Positions 1 to 9,064 of a stretch of 64,000 nucleotides of DNA are shown piece by piece. This DNA is from Evansella sp. LMS18. Its GTDB lineage: Bacteria; Bacillota; Bacilli; Bacillales; Salisediminibacteriaceae. The notes under the pieces were generated by a model. It ran no database searches and was not told the origin of the DNA. It was given only the letters and a program-made list of their open reading frames with translations. The stretch is from the NCBI RefSeq assembly GCF_024362785.1, contig NZ_CP093301.1:4650001-4714000 (forward strand). Reading direction: 5' to 3'. Each line of letters opens with the position of its first letter. The stretch's first letter is position 1. The position numbers and the translations under genes are program-made.

Positions 1-9
1 TCTGTTAAA

Positions 10-15
10 CCTCCT
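10..15 (-). promoter_or_regulatory. Ribosome binding site of a gene starting just off the left edge
   Basis: On the minus strand the window ends in AGGAGG followed by nine bases, the right distance for a start codon immediately outside position 1. The next gene of the rfb cluster therefore probably begins just beyond the window. The pathway gene missing here is rfbD, but its identity cannot be seen. The rest of 1-180 shows no gene. Confidence 0.5.
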
Positions 16-180
16 GGTTAAAGTTTATTCTCAATATAAAAGTACAAGATAAAAAAATAGACTTATTTGCTTTAATGAAACAAGGCCGTCTGATTCCTCA
101 TTATAATTTTTGCAACCGAACTCATTATTTCTTCCATATAAAAGCTTCTTCTGATCTAATAAATACAATAAATATATTTA

Positions 181-729
181 CTATATTTGAAAGACCTCTG
201 CACTGCTAAGAGCATGGTGATTCTTGTCTTTTTCTGATAAAACCGGATCTGTCGTCGGCCAGGTAATCCCAATTTTTGGATCATTCCACATAATTCCCCT
301 GTCTAACTCTGGGGAGTAGTATTCATCAACCTTATAAACAACCTCGGTATTTGGTTCAAGAGTACAGAAACCGTGAGCAAATCCTTTAGGTACGAGTAGC
401 TGCTTCTTATTATTTTCGCTTAGTTCAATACCAAACCACCTGCCAAAGTCAGGAGATTCTCTTCTAATATCAACTACTACATCAAAAACCGCTCCCTTTA
501 TTACCCTGACTAATTTACCCTGGGACATGGGTTTTAACTGGTAATGCAAACCACGGATTGTTCCTCTCTCAACAGATAAAGAATGGTTATCCTGTACAAA
601 AGTATTTTCTATTCCATAGTTTTTTAATCCCATGTAATTGTAAGTTTCCATAAAAAAACCCCGTTCGTCCTGAAAGACACTCGGCGTTATCACTTTAACT
701 TCTTCAAATATTGTATTAGTAACGTTCAA
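181..729 (-). CDS. rfbC: dTDP-4-dehydrorhamnose 3,5-epimerase
   Basis: RmlC converts dTDP-4-keto-6-deoxyglucose to its 3,5-epimer in dTDP-L-rhamnose synthesis, in the cytoplasm. The protein is about 182 residues, the normal family length. It shows the early FQDERGFF motif and RGLHYQ near residues 59-64, which carries the catalytic His62. A GTG at 744 also opens the frame, but AAGGTGAT lies just before the TTG at 729, so that start is preferred. It follows rfbA and rfbB in the same direction. The reductase RmlD is not in the window, so rhamnose as end product is likely but not proven. Confidence 0.93.
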   Translation of the reverse strand: MNVTNTIFEEVKVITPSVFQDERGFFMETYNYMGLKNYGIENTFVQDNHSLSVERGTIRGLHYQLKPMSQGKLVRVIKGAVFDVVVDIRRESPDFGRWFGIELSENNKKQLLVPKGFAHGFCTLEPNTEVVYKVDEYYSPELDRGIMWNDPKIGITWPTTDPVLSEKDKNHHALSSAEVFQI

Positions 730-758
730 ATTAATCACCTTCACAATTTTCGTATTTT

Positions 759-1736
759 CTATAGTTTAACTGTTCTTAATTTTTCCCACCACTGCCTGTT
801 GTTCACATACCACTCAATCGTTTCTTCCAGCCCATTATCAAAAATGTAGAATGGCTCCCATCCTAATTGGCTTTTTATTTTCGACGCATCAATCGCATAT
901 CTGCGGTCATGTCCTTTTCTGTCTTCAACATATTTTATTAGTGTTTCCGGTTTATTTAGATACCTCAATATTTCTTTTACAATGTCCATATTTTTCTTTT
1001 CGTTATGTCCGCCAATATTGTATACTTCCCCAGCCTCTCCATTATGAAGCACCAAATCAATGGCGCGGCAATGATCTTCTACATGGAGCCAGTCCCTGAC
1101 ATGCAGGCCATCCCCATAAACAGGAAGCTCTTTGTCATCCAAGGCATTAGTAACCATTAAAGGGATCAGTTTCTCCGGAAAATGGAAAGGGCCGTAGTTA
1201 TTTGAACATCGGGTAATATTTACGTGCATTTTATAAGTTTCAAAATAAGACTTAACTAATAGATCAGCAGCCGCTTTACTGGCTGAATATGGACTGTTAG
1301 GGGCCAATGGTGTTTCCTCGGTGAAGTAGCCGTCCTCACCAAGACTGCCGTATACTTCATCCGTTGAGATTTGCACGAATCTCTTTACATTGTTTTGCAG
1401 TGAAGCGTGTAGCAGCGTCTGAGTTCCCAGTACATTTGTTTTTATGAAAATATCTGGTTCCTCTATGCTTCTGTCAACATGGGATTCAGCTGCGAAATTG
1501 ATTAGTGCATCGGGAGTATGCTCTTTAATTAAAGAGTTAATAAGACCTCGGTCTATGATATCCCCTTGAACAAACCAGTAATTTGGGTTCTCTTTTATAC
1601 TTGTTAAATTTTCAAGGTTTCCTGCATAAGTCAATTTATCAAGATTAATTATTTTATATTCAGAATATTTATTTAGCATGTATCTTACGAAATTACTTCC
1701 AATAAAGCCTGCTCCGCCTGTAATTAGAATAATCAT
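759..1736 (-). CDS. rfbB: dTDP-glucose 4,6-dehydratase
   Basis: RmlB is an NAD-dependent extended SDR enzyme that makes dTDP-4-keto-6-deoxyglucose from dTDP-glucose. The protein has 325 residues. It shows the Rossmann motif TGGAGFIG at residues 6-13, the dehydratase signature TDE at 125-127 and the catalytic pair Tyr150/Lys154 in YSASK. A GGAGGT ribosome site lies seven bases before the ATG. It sits 20 bases after rfbA and 30 bases before rfbC, so the three are co-transcribed. Assignment over other NDP-sugar dehydratases rests on the adjacent rfbA and rfbC. Confidence 0.95.
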   Translation of the reverse strand: MIILITGGAGFIGSNFVRYMLNKYSEYKIINLDKLTYAGNLENLTSIKENPNYWFVQGDIIDRGLINSLIKEHTPDALINFAAESHVDRSIEEPDIFIKTNVLGTQTLLHASLQNNVKRFVQISTDEVYGSLGEDGYFTEETPLAPNSPYSASKAAADLLVKSYFETYKMHVNITRCSNNYGPFHFPEKLIPLMVTNALDDKELPVYGDGLHVRDWLHVEDHCRAIDLVLHNGEAGEVYNIGGHNEKKNMDIVKEILRYLNKPETLIKYVEDRKGHDRRYAIDASKIKSQLGWEPFYIFDNGLEETIEWYVNNRQWWEKLRTVKL

Positions 1737-1756
1737 CTATCTGACCTCCGGATATT

Positions 1757-2656
1757 TTATCTATTTACTGCCAGTGCTGCTGTTTTGTGTTTCTCTTCTG
1801 CTAATCGAAGCAAGTATTGTCCATATTCACTTTTCTTTAAAGGCTCTGCCAAATCAAGTAACTGGGACGTAGTAATATATCCTTTGTTAAAAGAAATTTC
1901 CTCTAGGCAGGCAACTTTTTGACGCTGCCGTTTTTCAATAATCTCAATAAATTGAGATGCTTCAAGAAGTGATTCATGTGTGCCTGTATCAAGCCATGCA
2001 AAACCTCGGCCAAGGAGCTCAACAGTAAGCTGGCCATTTAACAGATAAGCATTTAAGATATCAGTTATTTCTAATTCACCTCTTGCAGACGGCTGGACAT
2101 TTTTAGCAAAGTTAATAACCTTATTATCAAAAAAGTAAAGCCCCGTAATAGCATAGTTAGACCTCGGATTTTCAGGCTTCTCTTCGATTGATAAAACATG
2201 CCCTTTTTCATTAAATTCTACTACTCCAAACCTTTCCGGATCTTTCACATTGTATCCAAAAATTGTGGCACCTGCTGGCTTAGATGCTATTCTTTCCAGC
2301 TGTCTTGTGAACTCATGGCCGTAAAAAATATTATCACCGAGTATCAGAGCAACATTATCAGTTCCTATAAAGCTTTCACCAATTATGAAGGCTTCCGCCA
2401 GACCATTTGGTTCTTCCTGAACAGAGTACGATAGGCTGATGCCAAACTCTTTTCCATCACCAAGAAGCTGCTGAAAGCGCGGCGTATCTTCAGGTGTAGA
2501 TATAATTAAAATTTCTTTTATTCCTGCCAGCATTAAAACTGAAATAGGATAATATATCATCGGTTTATCGTACACAGGGAGCAGCTGTTTTGAAATCGAC
2601 CGTGTTAATGGATAGAGCCGTGTACCGCTTCCGCCTGCTAATATAATTCCTTTCAT
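1757..2656 (-). CDS. rfbA: Glucose-1-phosphate thymidylyltransferase
   Basis: RmlA joins dTTP and glucose 1-phosphate to give dTDP-glucose, the first committed step of dTDP-sugar synthesis. The protein has 299 residues. It starts with the nucleotidyltransferase signature [13 protein letters not shown] near residues 6-18, followed by the [16 protein letters not shown] block typical of RmlA. AAGGTGGG precedes the ATG. It is the first gene of the rfbABC group and lies just after the galE terminator, so the group could be a separate unit or be fed by read-through. No clear promoter is visible in the 68-base gap. Confidence 0.95.
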   Translation of the reverse strand: MKGIILAGGSGTRLYPLTRSISKQLLPVYDKPMIYYPISVLMLAGIKEILIISTPEDTPRFQQLLGDGKEFGISLSYSVQEEPNGLAEAFIIGESFIGTDNVALILGDNIFYGHEFTRQLERIASKPAGATIFGYNVKDPERFGVVEFNEKGHVLSIEEKPENPRSNYAITGLYFFDNKVINFAKNVQPSARGELEITDILNAYLLNGQLTVELLGRGFAWLDTGTHESLLEASQFIEIIEKRQRQKVACLEEISFNKGYITTSQLLDLAEPLKKSEYGQYLLRLAEEKHKTAALAVNR

Positions 2657-2679
2657 TTAAAACCCACCTTTTTTTTTAG

Positions 2680-2714
2680 AAAATAAAAAAGCCTTCTCGT
2701 TTTTTATGAGAAGG
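2680..2714 (-). terminator. Rho-independent terminator after galE
   Basis: On the minus strand CCTTCTC and GAGAAGG pair as a 7-bp stem around a 9-base loop (2692-2714), followed by a T-rich tract (CTTTTTTATTTT). It lies ten bases after the galE stop and before rfbA, so it may end the main operon or act as an attenuator ahead of rfbABC. Confidence 0.75.
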
Positions 2715-2724
2715 AACCATTAGC

Positions 2725-3762
2725 TTATGAAGTTACTTGATTTTCAGTTATTTTTTTGTAACCTTTTGGATTATGCTTCTGCCAGTTCCATGAGTCTCTG
2801 CACATTTCAGCTAAACCTCTTTCCGCTCTCCAATTAAGTTCAATTTCTGCTTTACTTGGATCTGCATAGCTAACTGCGATATCACCTGGCCGTCTGGCTT
2901 TTACCTCGAAAGGAATTCGTTTACCAATTTCAGCTTCAAATGCCTGTACCATCTCAAGCACACTAAAACCTCTGCCAGTACCAAGGTTGTATGCTTCAGC
3001 TCCCCTGGTGCTTAAAACTTTTTCAAGCGCTTTTAAATGCCCATCAGCAAGATCCATTACATGGATGTAATCTCTAATGCCGGTACCGTCGTAAGTAGGG
3101 TAATCATTTCCAAATACATTAAGTTTAGATAATTTCCCCACAGCAACCTGGGTTATATAAGGAACAAGATTATTAGGAATCCCACTCGGATCCTCTCCGA
3201 TCAAACCGCTCTCATGCGCTCCTATTGGATTAAAATACCTCAGCAAAGCTATACTCCAGTTATTGTTTGACTGATAAACGTCTTGGAGTATCTGCTCTAT
3301 CATTAATTTTGTTCTCCCATATGGATTAGTTGCCTGAACCCGGAGGGCTTCATTCAAGGGAACACATTGCTGTTCACCATAAACAGTTGCTGAAGAACTG
3401 AAAACCAGCTTATCGACTTCAAAAGCCTCCATTACTTCCAGGAGTACAAGAGTACCTGCAATGTTGTTCTGATAATATTTAAGTGGCAAGGTGACAGATT
3501 CTCCAACCGCTTTTAAACCGGCGAAGTGTATGACAGCCTCAATTTTATTTTCCTCAAAGACTTTTATTAGAGCTTCCTGGTCGAGGATGTCAGTTTTGTA
3601 AAACTTAAGTTTTTCCCCAGTTATCTGCTCAACTCTCTTTAATGCTTCGGGTTTACTGTTTGAAAAATTATCGACAATGATAGCTTCATAACCTGAATTT
3701 AACAACTGTATACAAGTATGGGACCCTATGTATCCTGCTCCGCCGGTAACTAGTATTTGCAA
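2725..3762 (-). CDS. galE: UDP-glucose 4-epimerase
   Basis: GalE interconverts UDP-glucose and UDP-galactose (some members also the N-acetyl forms), giving a donor for the polymer. The protein has 345 residues, the usual GalE length. It shows TGGAGYIGSH at residues 6-15 and the catalytic Tyr148/Lys152 in YGRTK, with SSSATVYG before it. An ATG at 3789 opens the frame earlier, but AAAGGAGGT lies inside that stretch, nine bases before a TTG at 3762, so TTG is the likely start. UDP-glucose would come from GalU encoded upstream in the same locus. Confidence 0.93.
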   Translation of the reverse strand: MQILVTGGAGYIGSHTCIQLLNSGYEAIIVDNFSNSKPEALKRVEQITGEKLKFYKTDILDQEALIKVFEENKIEAVIHFAGLKAVGESVTLPLKYYQNNIAGTLVLLEVMEAFEVDKLVFSSSATVYGEQQCVPLNEALRVQATNPYGRTKLMIEQILQDVYQSNNNWSIALLRYFNPIGAHESGLIGEDPSGIPNNLVPYITQVAVGKLSKLNVFGNDYPTYDGTGIRDYIHVMDLADGHLKALEKVLSTRGAEAYNLGTGRGFSVLEMVQAFEAEIGKRIPFEVKARRPGDIAVSYADPSKAEIELNWRAERGLAEMCRDSWNWQKHNPKGYKKITENQVTS

Positions 3763-3800
3763 TTTTTTGTAACCTCCTTTTTTCCACATCGACTTGAGTT

Positions 3801-3840
3801 TAAAAAAAAAACAACACTTCTGATTTAAAACATTGCTGTT
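3801..3840 (-). terminator. Possible weak terminator or attenuator before galE
   Basis: On the minus strand AACAGCA can pair with TGTTGTT (one G-U pair) around a 17-base loop, followed by an unbroken T run of about ten. The stem is short. The remaining gap 3841-3981 has only scattered short open frames and no gene that can be supported. galE begins about 40 bases after the T run, leaving no room for a separate promoter, so read-through would be needed. Confidence 0.35.
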
Positions 3841-3981
3841 TTATTCTATATTAGTATTAAATAAATTTTCTTTTTTTTCTCTTATTCCAGTACCAGCCTT
3901 AGCACTTGTAATATAGTTCATGATTATCTTCAATTTCTTCCCGTCTATAATGCATATTCCACACACTGATTAAAGTAAAAA

Positions 3982-4977
3982 TTATTGGACTTTAACTTCC
4001 TTTACAGTTCTTTCTAACTTATTTTTAATCAGATCAAATAATGCTGGGCTTAAGAAGAAGACAGCACACATTGTTTTTTGTTTCCAACCTATATCACAAT
4101 GTGTAAAAATAGCTAGTAAACTACTGTTAAATGTGCCTTTTAGCTTTTTAAACTCGGTTTTTGGTACGTTTTTATTACTCTTGGTTAATTGGTAATACCA
4201 GAAGAATTTATCCAAATAATGTTTTAATGCTTTCTGATGTAACTCCTTCTCTTTCTTCATTTTAAAGAAGCATTCTCTTTGTTTAAGTGCATAGACCATA
4301 TCTAGTCTTTTAACGTTAAATGCGGAGTGCATCTGGCTGTCACTTCTTTGTACATAAAAATATAATTCAGAATTAATATAGGACATTTTCCCACTTTTGT
4401 ATAATAACTTGTGTATTACTGTTTCGTCATCATTAATGAATCCATCTTCGTATTTTATATCATCAAATAATTCCTTCACATAAATTTTATTCCAGGGACA
4501 AACAAAAGTAATGCCATTTTCTGTATATAACTGATGTAATGCAGTTATATTGTTCATATGCTGTACTGGACCCGGTTTCAGCTTATCTTTTGTATTCACA
4601 TTCTGATCTTCTTTCACTTTTGCAAAATCACAAACAACTATATCGGAGGAATGCTTAATGGCAGTGTTATACAATTGCTCAAACATAGTTTCATGTATAA
4701 AATCATCATTATCCACGAATCCTATAAATTTTCCTTTAGCAGCAGCCAGGCCTGTATTCCTTGAAGAAGCTACACCTCCATTCTCTTTATGGATAACTTT
4801 AACTCGATTATCAAGCGCTGCATAATTGTCACATAAATCTCCGCTATTATCTGTTGAACCATCATTAACTAAAATAAGCTCAAAATTGGTGAATGTTTGA
4901 GAAAGTATTGATTCTACACATCTTGCTAAAAGCTTTTCCAAATTATATACGGGTACTATAATACTAATTTCAGCCAT
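3982..4977 (-). CDS. Glycosyltransferase family 2
   Basis: A GT-A fold inverting transferase of 331 residues that probably adds one sugar to the lipid-linked repeat on the inner face of the membrane. It opens with the family signature (ISIIVPVYN, then LVNDGSTDNSG) and has an acidic metal-binding stretch (FVDNDD) near residue 90. The C-terminal half has basic and hydrophobic patches. The frame extends upstream to 5010, but AAAGGAGGGG lies six bases before the ATG at 4977, which is the true start. It follows the acyltransferase by 16 bases. The donor and acceptor sugars cannot be read from the sequence. Confidence 0.87.
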   Translation of the reverse strand: MAEISIIVPVYNLEKLLARCVESILSQTFTNFELILVNDGSTDNSGDLCDNYAALDNRVKVIHKENGGVASSRNTGLAAAKGKFIGFVDNDDFIHETMFEQLYNTAIKHSSDIVVCDFAKVKEDQNVNTKDKLKPGPVQHMNNITALHQLYTENGITFVCPWNKIYVKELFDDIKYEDGFINDDETVIHKLLYKSGKMSYINSELYFYVQRSDSQMHSAFNVKRLDMVYALKQRECFFKMKKEKELHQKALKHYLDKFFWYYQLTKSNKNVPKTEFKKLKGTFNSSLLAIFTHCDIGWKQKTMCAVFFLSPALFDLIKNKLERTVKEVKVQ

Positions 4978-4993
4978 AAGTATTTCCCCTCCT

Positions 4994-6091
4994 TTAAATA
5001 ACTCGCCCAATTTTTTCTTTTCTAATATTATTATCGTTTCTATATGTTCTTACTTGTCCTACAAGATACTTCCCAAATTTAATTTGATTAAAAATATACC
5101 CTGTTGCTATACATAATAGTATTGTGACAATAAACATTAAAATTGAGTACGATAGTATATTTAAAAATGCTGGTGGTTGTATATAACTTAGTAGTGTTAG
5201 ATAAAACCAATTCATCAAAAATATTGTAAATGAATAATTACTGATAATCGTTACAATTTTAGGCACCTTTTTAAAACATGTAGATAAGTATGTTATCAGG
5301 GCTATGATTGAAGTAGCATATAACAGCATACCTACCCTTTTAGAATTATAATCGAGTAAGAAGTGTCTATTCATTAGTAATAAAACAATTAAAGAAATAA
5401 TTGTAAAAAGTAATAATCCAATAAATAAAGTAACTCTTTTAGACTGCATTATATTTAATATAGTCTTATAATTTTTCGCGCTATAATACCCTAATACAAA
5501 GTAGAAAATCCATCCTATAAACGGTAACCAGTACCCAGTATTCCATATGTAATCTGTCAAATAATTTTTTGGTGGTTCCACAAAATTAAATATTGATAAA
5601 TATAAAAAGTTAATTAAAAATGCAATAGGTAAAACCACTTTAGCCGAGATTTGATTAAGATACTTACTAAACAGGATGTGTAATATATAAAATTGAAAAA
5701 TTATTAAGATAAAGTAAATAGAAGATAAACCAAGAAAGACATTTTGGGATAATCTTATAATAAAATCTTGTATTACCCATGTTTCTAAATTGATGAAAGC
5801 ATAAACCGTATTCATAAATAAATAGGGTAATAATAATACTTTTAATCTTTTTCTGAAAAATTCATCAGGAACTTTATGTGGGTAGTTTTTTGACAATAAA
5901 AATTCAGTAATATAAACAAATACAGGTACACCGAAAAGGACAGATATATATAGTAGATAACTTACGGTATGAATTTTGGTAGTATCAATATATACTTGTT
6001 GTCCATGGTGTATTGCATGCAATAACGTTACAGCTAAGCAAGCAAAGCATCTCAACCAAAAAATTTCTTTTATTAAGTGTGGTTTTTTCAT
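4994..6091 (-). CDS. Acyltransferase family 3 membrane protein
   Basis: A polytopic membrane protein of 365 residues with about ten hydrophobic segments. The N-terminal FWLRCFACLAVTLLHAIHH block, with a conserved His in the first membrane helix, is typical of the acyltransferase-3 family (OafA, WecH, IcaC). Such proteins put acetyl or other acyl groups on sugars, or help export them. It lies between a polysaccharide deacetylase and a GT2, so O-acylation of the polymer is the likely role. GAGGGAATT precedes the ATG. The gene is conspicuously AT-rich compared with genes right of 35 kb, suggesting later acquisition. Confidence 0.85.
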   Translation of the reverse strand: MKKPHLIKEIFWLRCFACLAVTLLHAIHHGQQVYIDTTKIHTVSYLLYISVLFGVPVFVYITEFLLSKNYPHKVPDEFFRKRLKVLLLPYLFMNTVYAFINLETWVIQDFIIRLSQNVFLGLSSIYFILIIFQFYILHILFSKYLNQISAKVVLPIAFLINFLYLSIFNFVEPPKNYLTDYIWNTGYWLPFIGWIFYFVLGYYSAKNYKTILNIMQSKRVTLFIGLLLFTIISLIVLLLMNRHFLLDYNSKRVGMLLYATSIIALITYLSTCFKKVPKIVTIISNYSFTIFLMNWFYLTLLSYIQPPAFLNILSYSILMFIVTILLCIATGYIFNQIKFGKYLVGQVRTYRNDNNIRKEKIGRVI

Positions 6092-6156
6092 ATTAATTCC
6101 CTCACTTTCTTATGATTGCGCTTAATACAAGGTTAGTAATTAAAACGAATATTAAT

Positions 6157-7278
6157 TTAAAGGATGACTTTAATTTCTGAGTTAATATTTTTTAATAATC
6201 TATAATCCGTTATATTATTATTACTTATATTTATTTTTTCCAGTTCGGGGAAATAGTGTATACCATCCAAGTTTGATATATTTCGTCCACTTAAGTCCAG
6301 CTTCTTAATAGAACTTAACTCAGTTATTAATATCCATTCATTAGGATCCTTTGACAACAGTTTCCTCACATACCTTTCAAAATTTTGATCGATAAAAGTT
6401 GCCACGCCTGCAAGCTCGGAAGTTGTATAAAACGCAAGGTCATTTTTTCTAACCTCATTAATAATAGATTTAATAACTTTAGGTGAAGTTCTCCATCTTT
6501 TTGCATGTTCATCCATTGGCCAGCCATATTCACCCCAATTAACCTCATCGGGTAAAATAGAATGGCAAGTCAAAATCAAGTTATAATTAGTCTCTTTTAC
6601 AAAATTTATGACTTTAGCTATATTCTTGGGGTTAGATAAATAATGGCTGTCGATACATATAGACGGTCCAAAACCAGAATGTTCTGCCGGAGTTAAATAT
6701 TGCCCATTAAAAAAATGCCCCCTGGCAATTTTAAAATATTTTGGTACTAATTCAGTTAAAATTTGTTCGTTAAACGAAAAATACGGAAATGCAAAAGTAA
6801 CAGGTTTTTTAAACTTTTCACCCGTACTTGAATGTGATTGCTTCTCAAGCCAATCAAACAACGAGATTATCTCATCTTCAATCCACTGATTTAACCCCAT
6901 CTGATCCGAATACTCAACTGCATTTTTATGGTTGTACCCATGATGGGCAATTTCGTGACCATTTGCCTGTAAATCAAGAAGCATATCAATCTCTTTTTGG
7001 CTATGCTCTCTGTTATCTTCATAATGGTGAAACGCATTGACGTTAAATGTTACTTTCACATCATAAAATCCAAACATATTTTTTCCATATTTATACCAAT
7101 CGTTTACCCGGAAACTGTCATCAAAGGAAAAAGCAATTCCAGGCTTTTTAAGATATGGTACCGGCCTGGAAATTGTCTTCGGAGCAATATTCGGTTGTTT
7201 TTTTATATTTCGATAAAAATAATTCCATGTTCTCCAGTCATAATATTCCTTTTTTAATCGGCTCATTGCTGGTATCAT
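6157..7278 (-). CDS. Polysaccharide deacetylase (NodB-type) with C-terminal leucine-rich repeats
   Basis: A protein of 373 residues. Residues 45-280 form a NodB-homology (CE4) domain: FSFDD at 50-54 supplies the catalytic and metal aspartates, and His113/His117 in GHEIAHHGYNH complete the metal site. The last 60 residues contain leucine-rich repeats (KKLDLSGRNISNLDGI and LEKINISNNNITD), an unusual attachment for this family. No signal peptide or membrane helix is visible, so it seems cytoplasmic and may act on a lipid-linked intermediate or a precursor. AGGAGAG precedes the ATG. It is next to the acyltransferase and the ATP-grasp gene. The substrate is unknown. Confidence 0.82.
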   Translation of the reverse strand: MIPAMSRLKKEYYDWRTWNYFYRNIKKQPNIAPKTISRPVPYLKKPGIAFSFDDSFRVNDWYKYGKNMFGFYDVKVTFNVNAFHHYEDNREHSQKEIDMLLDLQANGHEIAHHGYNHKNAVEYSDQMGLNQWIEDEIISLFDWLEKQSHSSTGEKFKKPVTFAFPYFSFNEQILTELVPKYFKIARGHFFNGQYLTPAEHSGFGPSICIDSHYLSNPKNIAKVINFVKETNYNLILTCHSILPDEVNWGEYGWPMDEHAKRWRTSPKVIKSIINEVRKNDLAFYTTSELAGVATFIDQNFERYVRKLLSKDPNEWILITELSSIKKLDLSGRNISNLDGIHYFPELEKINISNNNITDYRLLKNINSEIKVIL

Positions 7279-7308
7279 TTTGTTCTCTCCTGATCTTCAC
7301 ATTTTATT

Positions 7309-8400
7309 TTAATATATCCCTTCGTATTTAACTTTTATATCCACAAGACGACTTGCTTCTTCCTCCGTTGTTAAAATCGGCTCCCGGTCCATATCTCTAA
7401 TCCACAGCAGCCCATTCGGCAATGGATTTATTTTCTTATCAAGGCTTGGAAACCTGCCATATAAAGCGATATCTTTATAGATTTCCGGCATATTCAGTCC
7501 AGCCTCTGTAAAGAAGTAGGAGGTAGTAAAAAACCTCATGTTTATTTCTGTAGGGTTAGGTATATTTGCCTTATCATAAGTCATGTCCACCCCATAAACC
7601 CCGTGGGGATTTTTGTCAATTGTCATAATGGTATCCTGGGCAATCCGGTTTACCAGTTCATCAGAACAAGTCTCCCCTATATTTGTAATGCCTGTAACCC
7701 CGGACAACGTCCGGTTGCCAAAGCTCCACGATTTTCTTCTTCTTGTCTGGGCAACGACTAATTCTCCTTCATACCAGATAGATAACCAAGTTACAGTCTT
7801 GGAAGACTGCAACAGCTCAGAGGCTGTAAATTTTCCCCAGCCGTTGTACAGATCAATCCAATTCACTGCAAACTCATAATCATTTGTTGGTAAAGCGCCC
7901 TTGCCCCCTGCACCGATTGTTGAACGAAGCCACACTTTTCCTTCCTCATCCCCAAGCTGGCTGAGAGCCTTTTTCAAATCCTGTTTGTTATTTATAGTCT
8001 TTGTCTTAGGTACCTTAATTCCTGCAGCTTCCCAGACTTGATAGGATTTATATTTATCAGTACATAGCTCAATCACCTCATGCTCAGGCATAAACAATTT
8101 TGTTCCAGCAGCCAAAATGTCCTCTCTGAACCTGGATGCTTCCAGGATTTCTACATCGCTCATAAAAACTGTAAGCCCAGGCTTCTCCTGTCCTATTAAT
8201 GACAGTAACGAGTTTTTATATTTACTGCTGAAAGCATACTCGTAAGGGATCAATCTTTTATTGTCTGCTTTGGAACATAACAGATTATATTTATTTCTCG
8301 AAACACCGATTATTTCTTCTCTTGTTTTTGACTTTTTCCAGGATTTAATCAAGTTCTCTGAAGGGGAGACTCCTGCTTCCGTCACTAATATTTTTTCCAT
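7309..8400 (-). CDS. ATP-grasp domain protein, probable carboxylate-amine ligase
   Basis: A protein of 363 residues resembling the CarB-like ATP-grasp group. A Rossmann-like N-terminal part (ILVTEAG) is followed by a conserved CTDKYKSYQVWEAAGI block near residue 120, a nucleotide loop (RSTIGAGGKGAL) and the acidic metal-binding end (PTEINMRFF). Such enzymes make amide or peptide bonds from a carboxylate and an amine using ATP. In this locus it could attach an amino acid or similar group to an amino sugar, which is inference. AGAGGTGG precedes the ATG. It lies between the sugar-phosphate transferase and the deacetylase. Confidence 0.75.
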   Translation of the reverse strand: MEKILVTEAGVSPSENLIKSWKKSKTREEIIGVSRNKYNLLCSKADNKRLIPYEYAFSSKYKNSLLSLIGQEKPGLTVFMSDVEILEASRFREDILAAGTKLFMPEHEVIELCTDKYKSYQVWEAAGIKVPKTKTINNKQDLKKALSQLGDEEGKVWLRSTIGAGGKGALPTNDYEFAVNWIDLYNGWGKFTASELLQSSKTVTWLSIWYEGELVVAQTRRRKSWSFGNRTLSGVTGITNIGETCSDELVNRIAQDTIMTIDKNPHGVYGVDMTYDKANIPNPTEINMRFFTTSYFFTEAGLNMPEIYKDIALYGRFPSLDKKINPLPNGLLWIRDMDREPILTTEEEASRLVDIKVKYEGIY

Positions 8401-8441
8401 AATCCACCTCTTTTTATATTTAGTAAAACAAAAAAAGCGTG

Positions 8442-9032
8442 CTATTCAGCACCCCTGTATCTGTCCATACTATAATGAGCTTTTGAGCTTACTCCTTCTT
8501 TAATGACGACTTTTTTCACTGTAAGAAATATTATCTTTATATCTACCCAGGTAGACTGATTATCTACATACCAGAGGTCATACTTAAATTTCTCCTCCCA
8601 GCTAATTGCATTTCTCCCATTTACTTGAGCCCACCCCGTGATGCCCGGTTTCACTTCATGCCTTCTTGCCTGCTCTTCTGTATACAATGCCAGATATTCC
8701 ATTAATAATGGACGTGGGCCAACTAAACTCAGTTCTCCTCTGAAAACATTGTACAGCTGCGGCAGCTCATCCAGACTAAATTTCCGCAGAAAGACTCCGG
8801 TTTTGGTCAACCTTTCTTTCCCTGGGAGCATTTTACCTGATGAATCTCTTTTCTCTATCATTGTTCTGAATTTATAAATGTAAAAAGGTTTGCCATGCAA
8901 TCCTGGCCTCTCCTGCTTAAACAGTATAGGAGAACCCATTGATATTAAAATACTAATTGAGATAATCATCATTAACGGTGAAAAAAATATAATTAAGATT
9001 ATTGAACATATAAGATCAATAGCTCTCTTCAT
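8442..9032 (-). CDS. Initiating sugar-phosphate transferase (PglC/EpsL type)
   Basis: A monotopic phosphoglycosyl transferase of about 196 residues that loads the first sugar phosphate onto undecaprenyl phosphate. One N-terminal hydrophobic helix is followed by the core blocks KFRTM, KFSLDELPQLYNVFRG, LSLVGPRPLL and KPGITGWAQVNGRN, all diagnostic of the bacterial sugar transferase family. It has the short PglC-like form without the extra membrane domain. The frame opens at 9059, but AAGGAAG lies eight bases before the ATG at 9032. With the EpsC-like dehydratase and EpsN-like aminotransferase, the substrate may be a UDP-diamino or 4-amino sugar (inference). Confidence 0.9.
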   Translation of the reverse strand: MKRAIDLICSIILIIFFSPLMMIISISILISMGSPILFKQERPGLHGKPFYIYKFRTMIEKRDSSGKMLPGKERLTKTGVFLRKFSLDELPQLYNVFRGELSLVGPRPLLMEYLALYTEEQARRHEVKPGITGWAQVNGRNAISWEEKFKYDLWYVDNQSTWVDIKIIFLTVKKVVIKEGVSSKAHYSMDRYRGAE

Positions 9033-9064
9033 ACTAATCACTTCCTTTAAGGTTAACATCTGAT

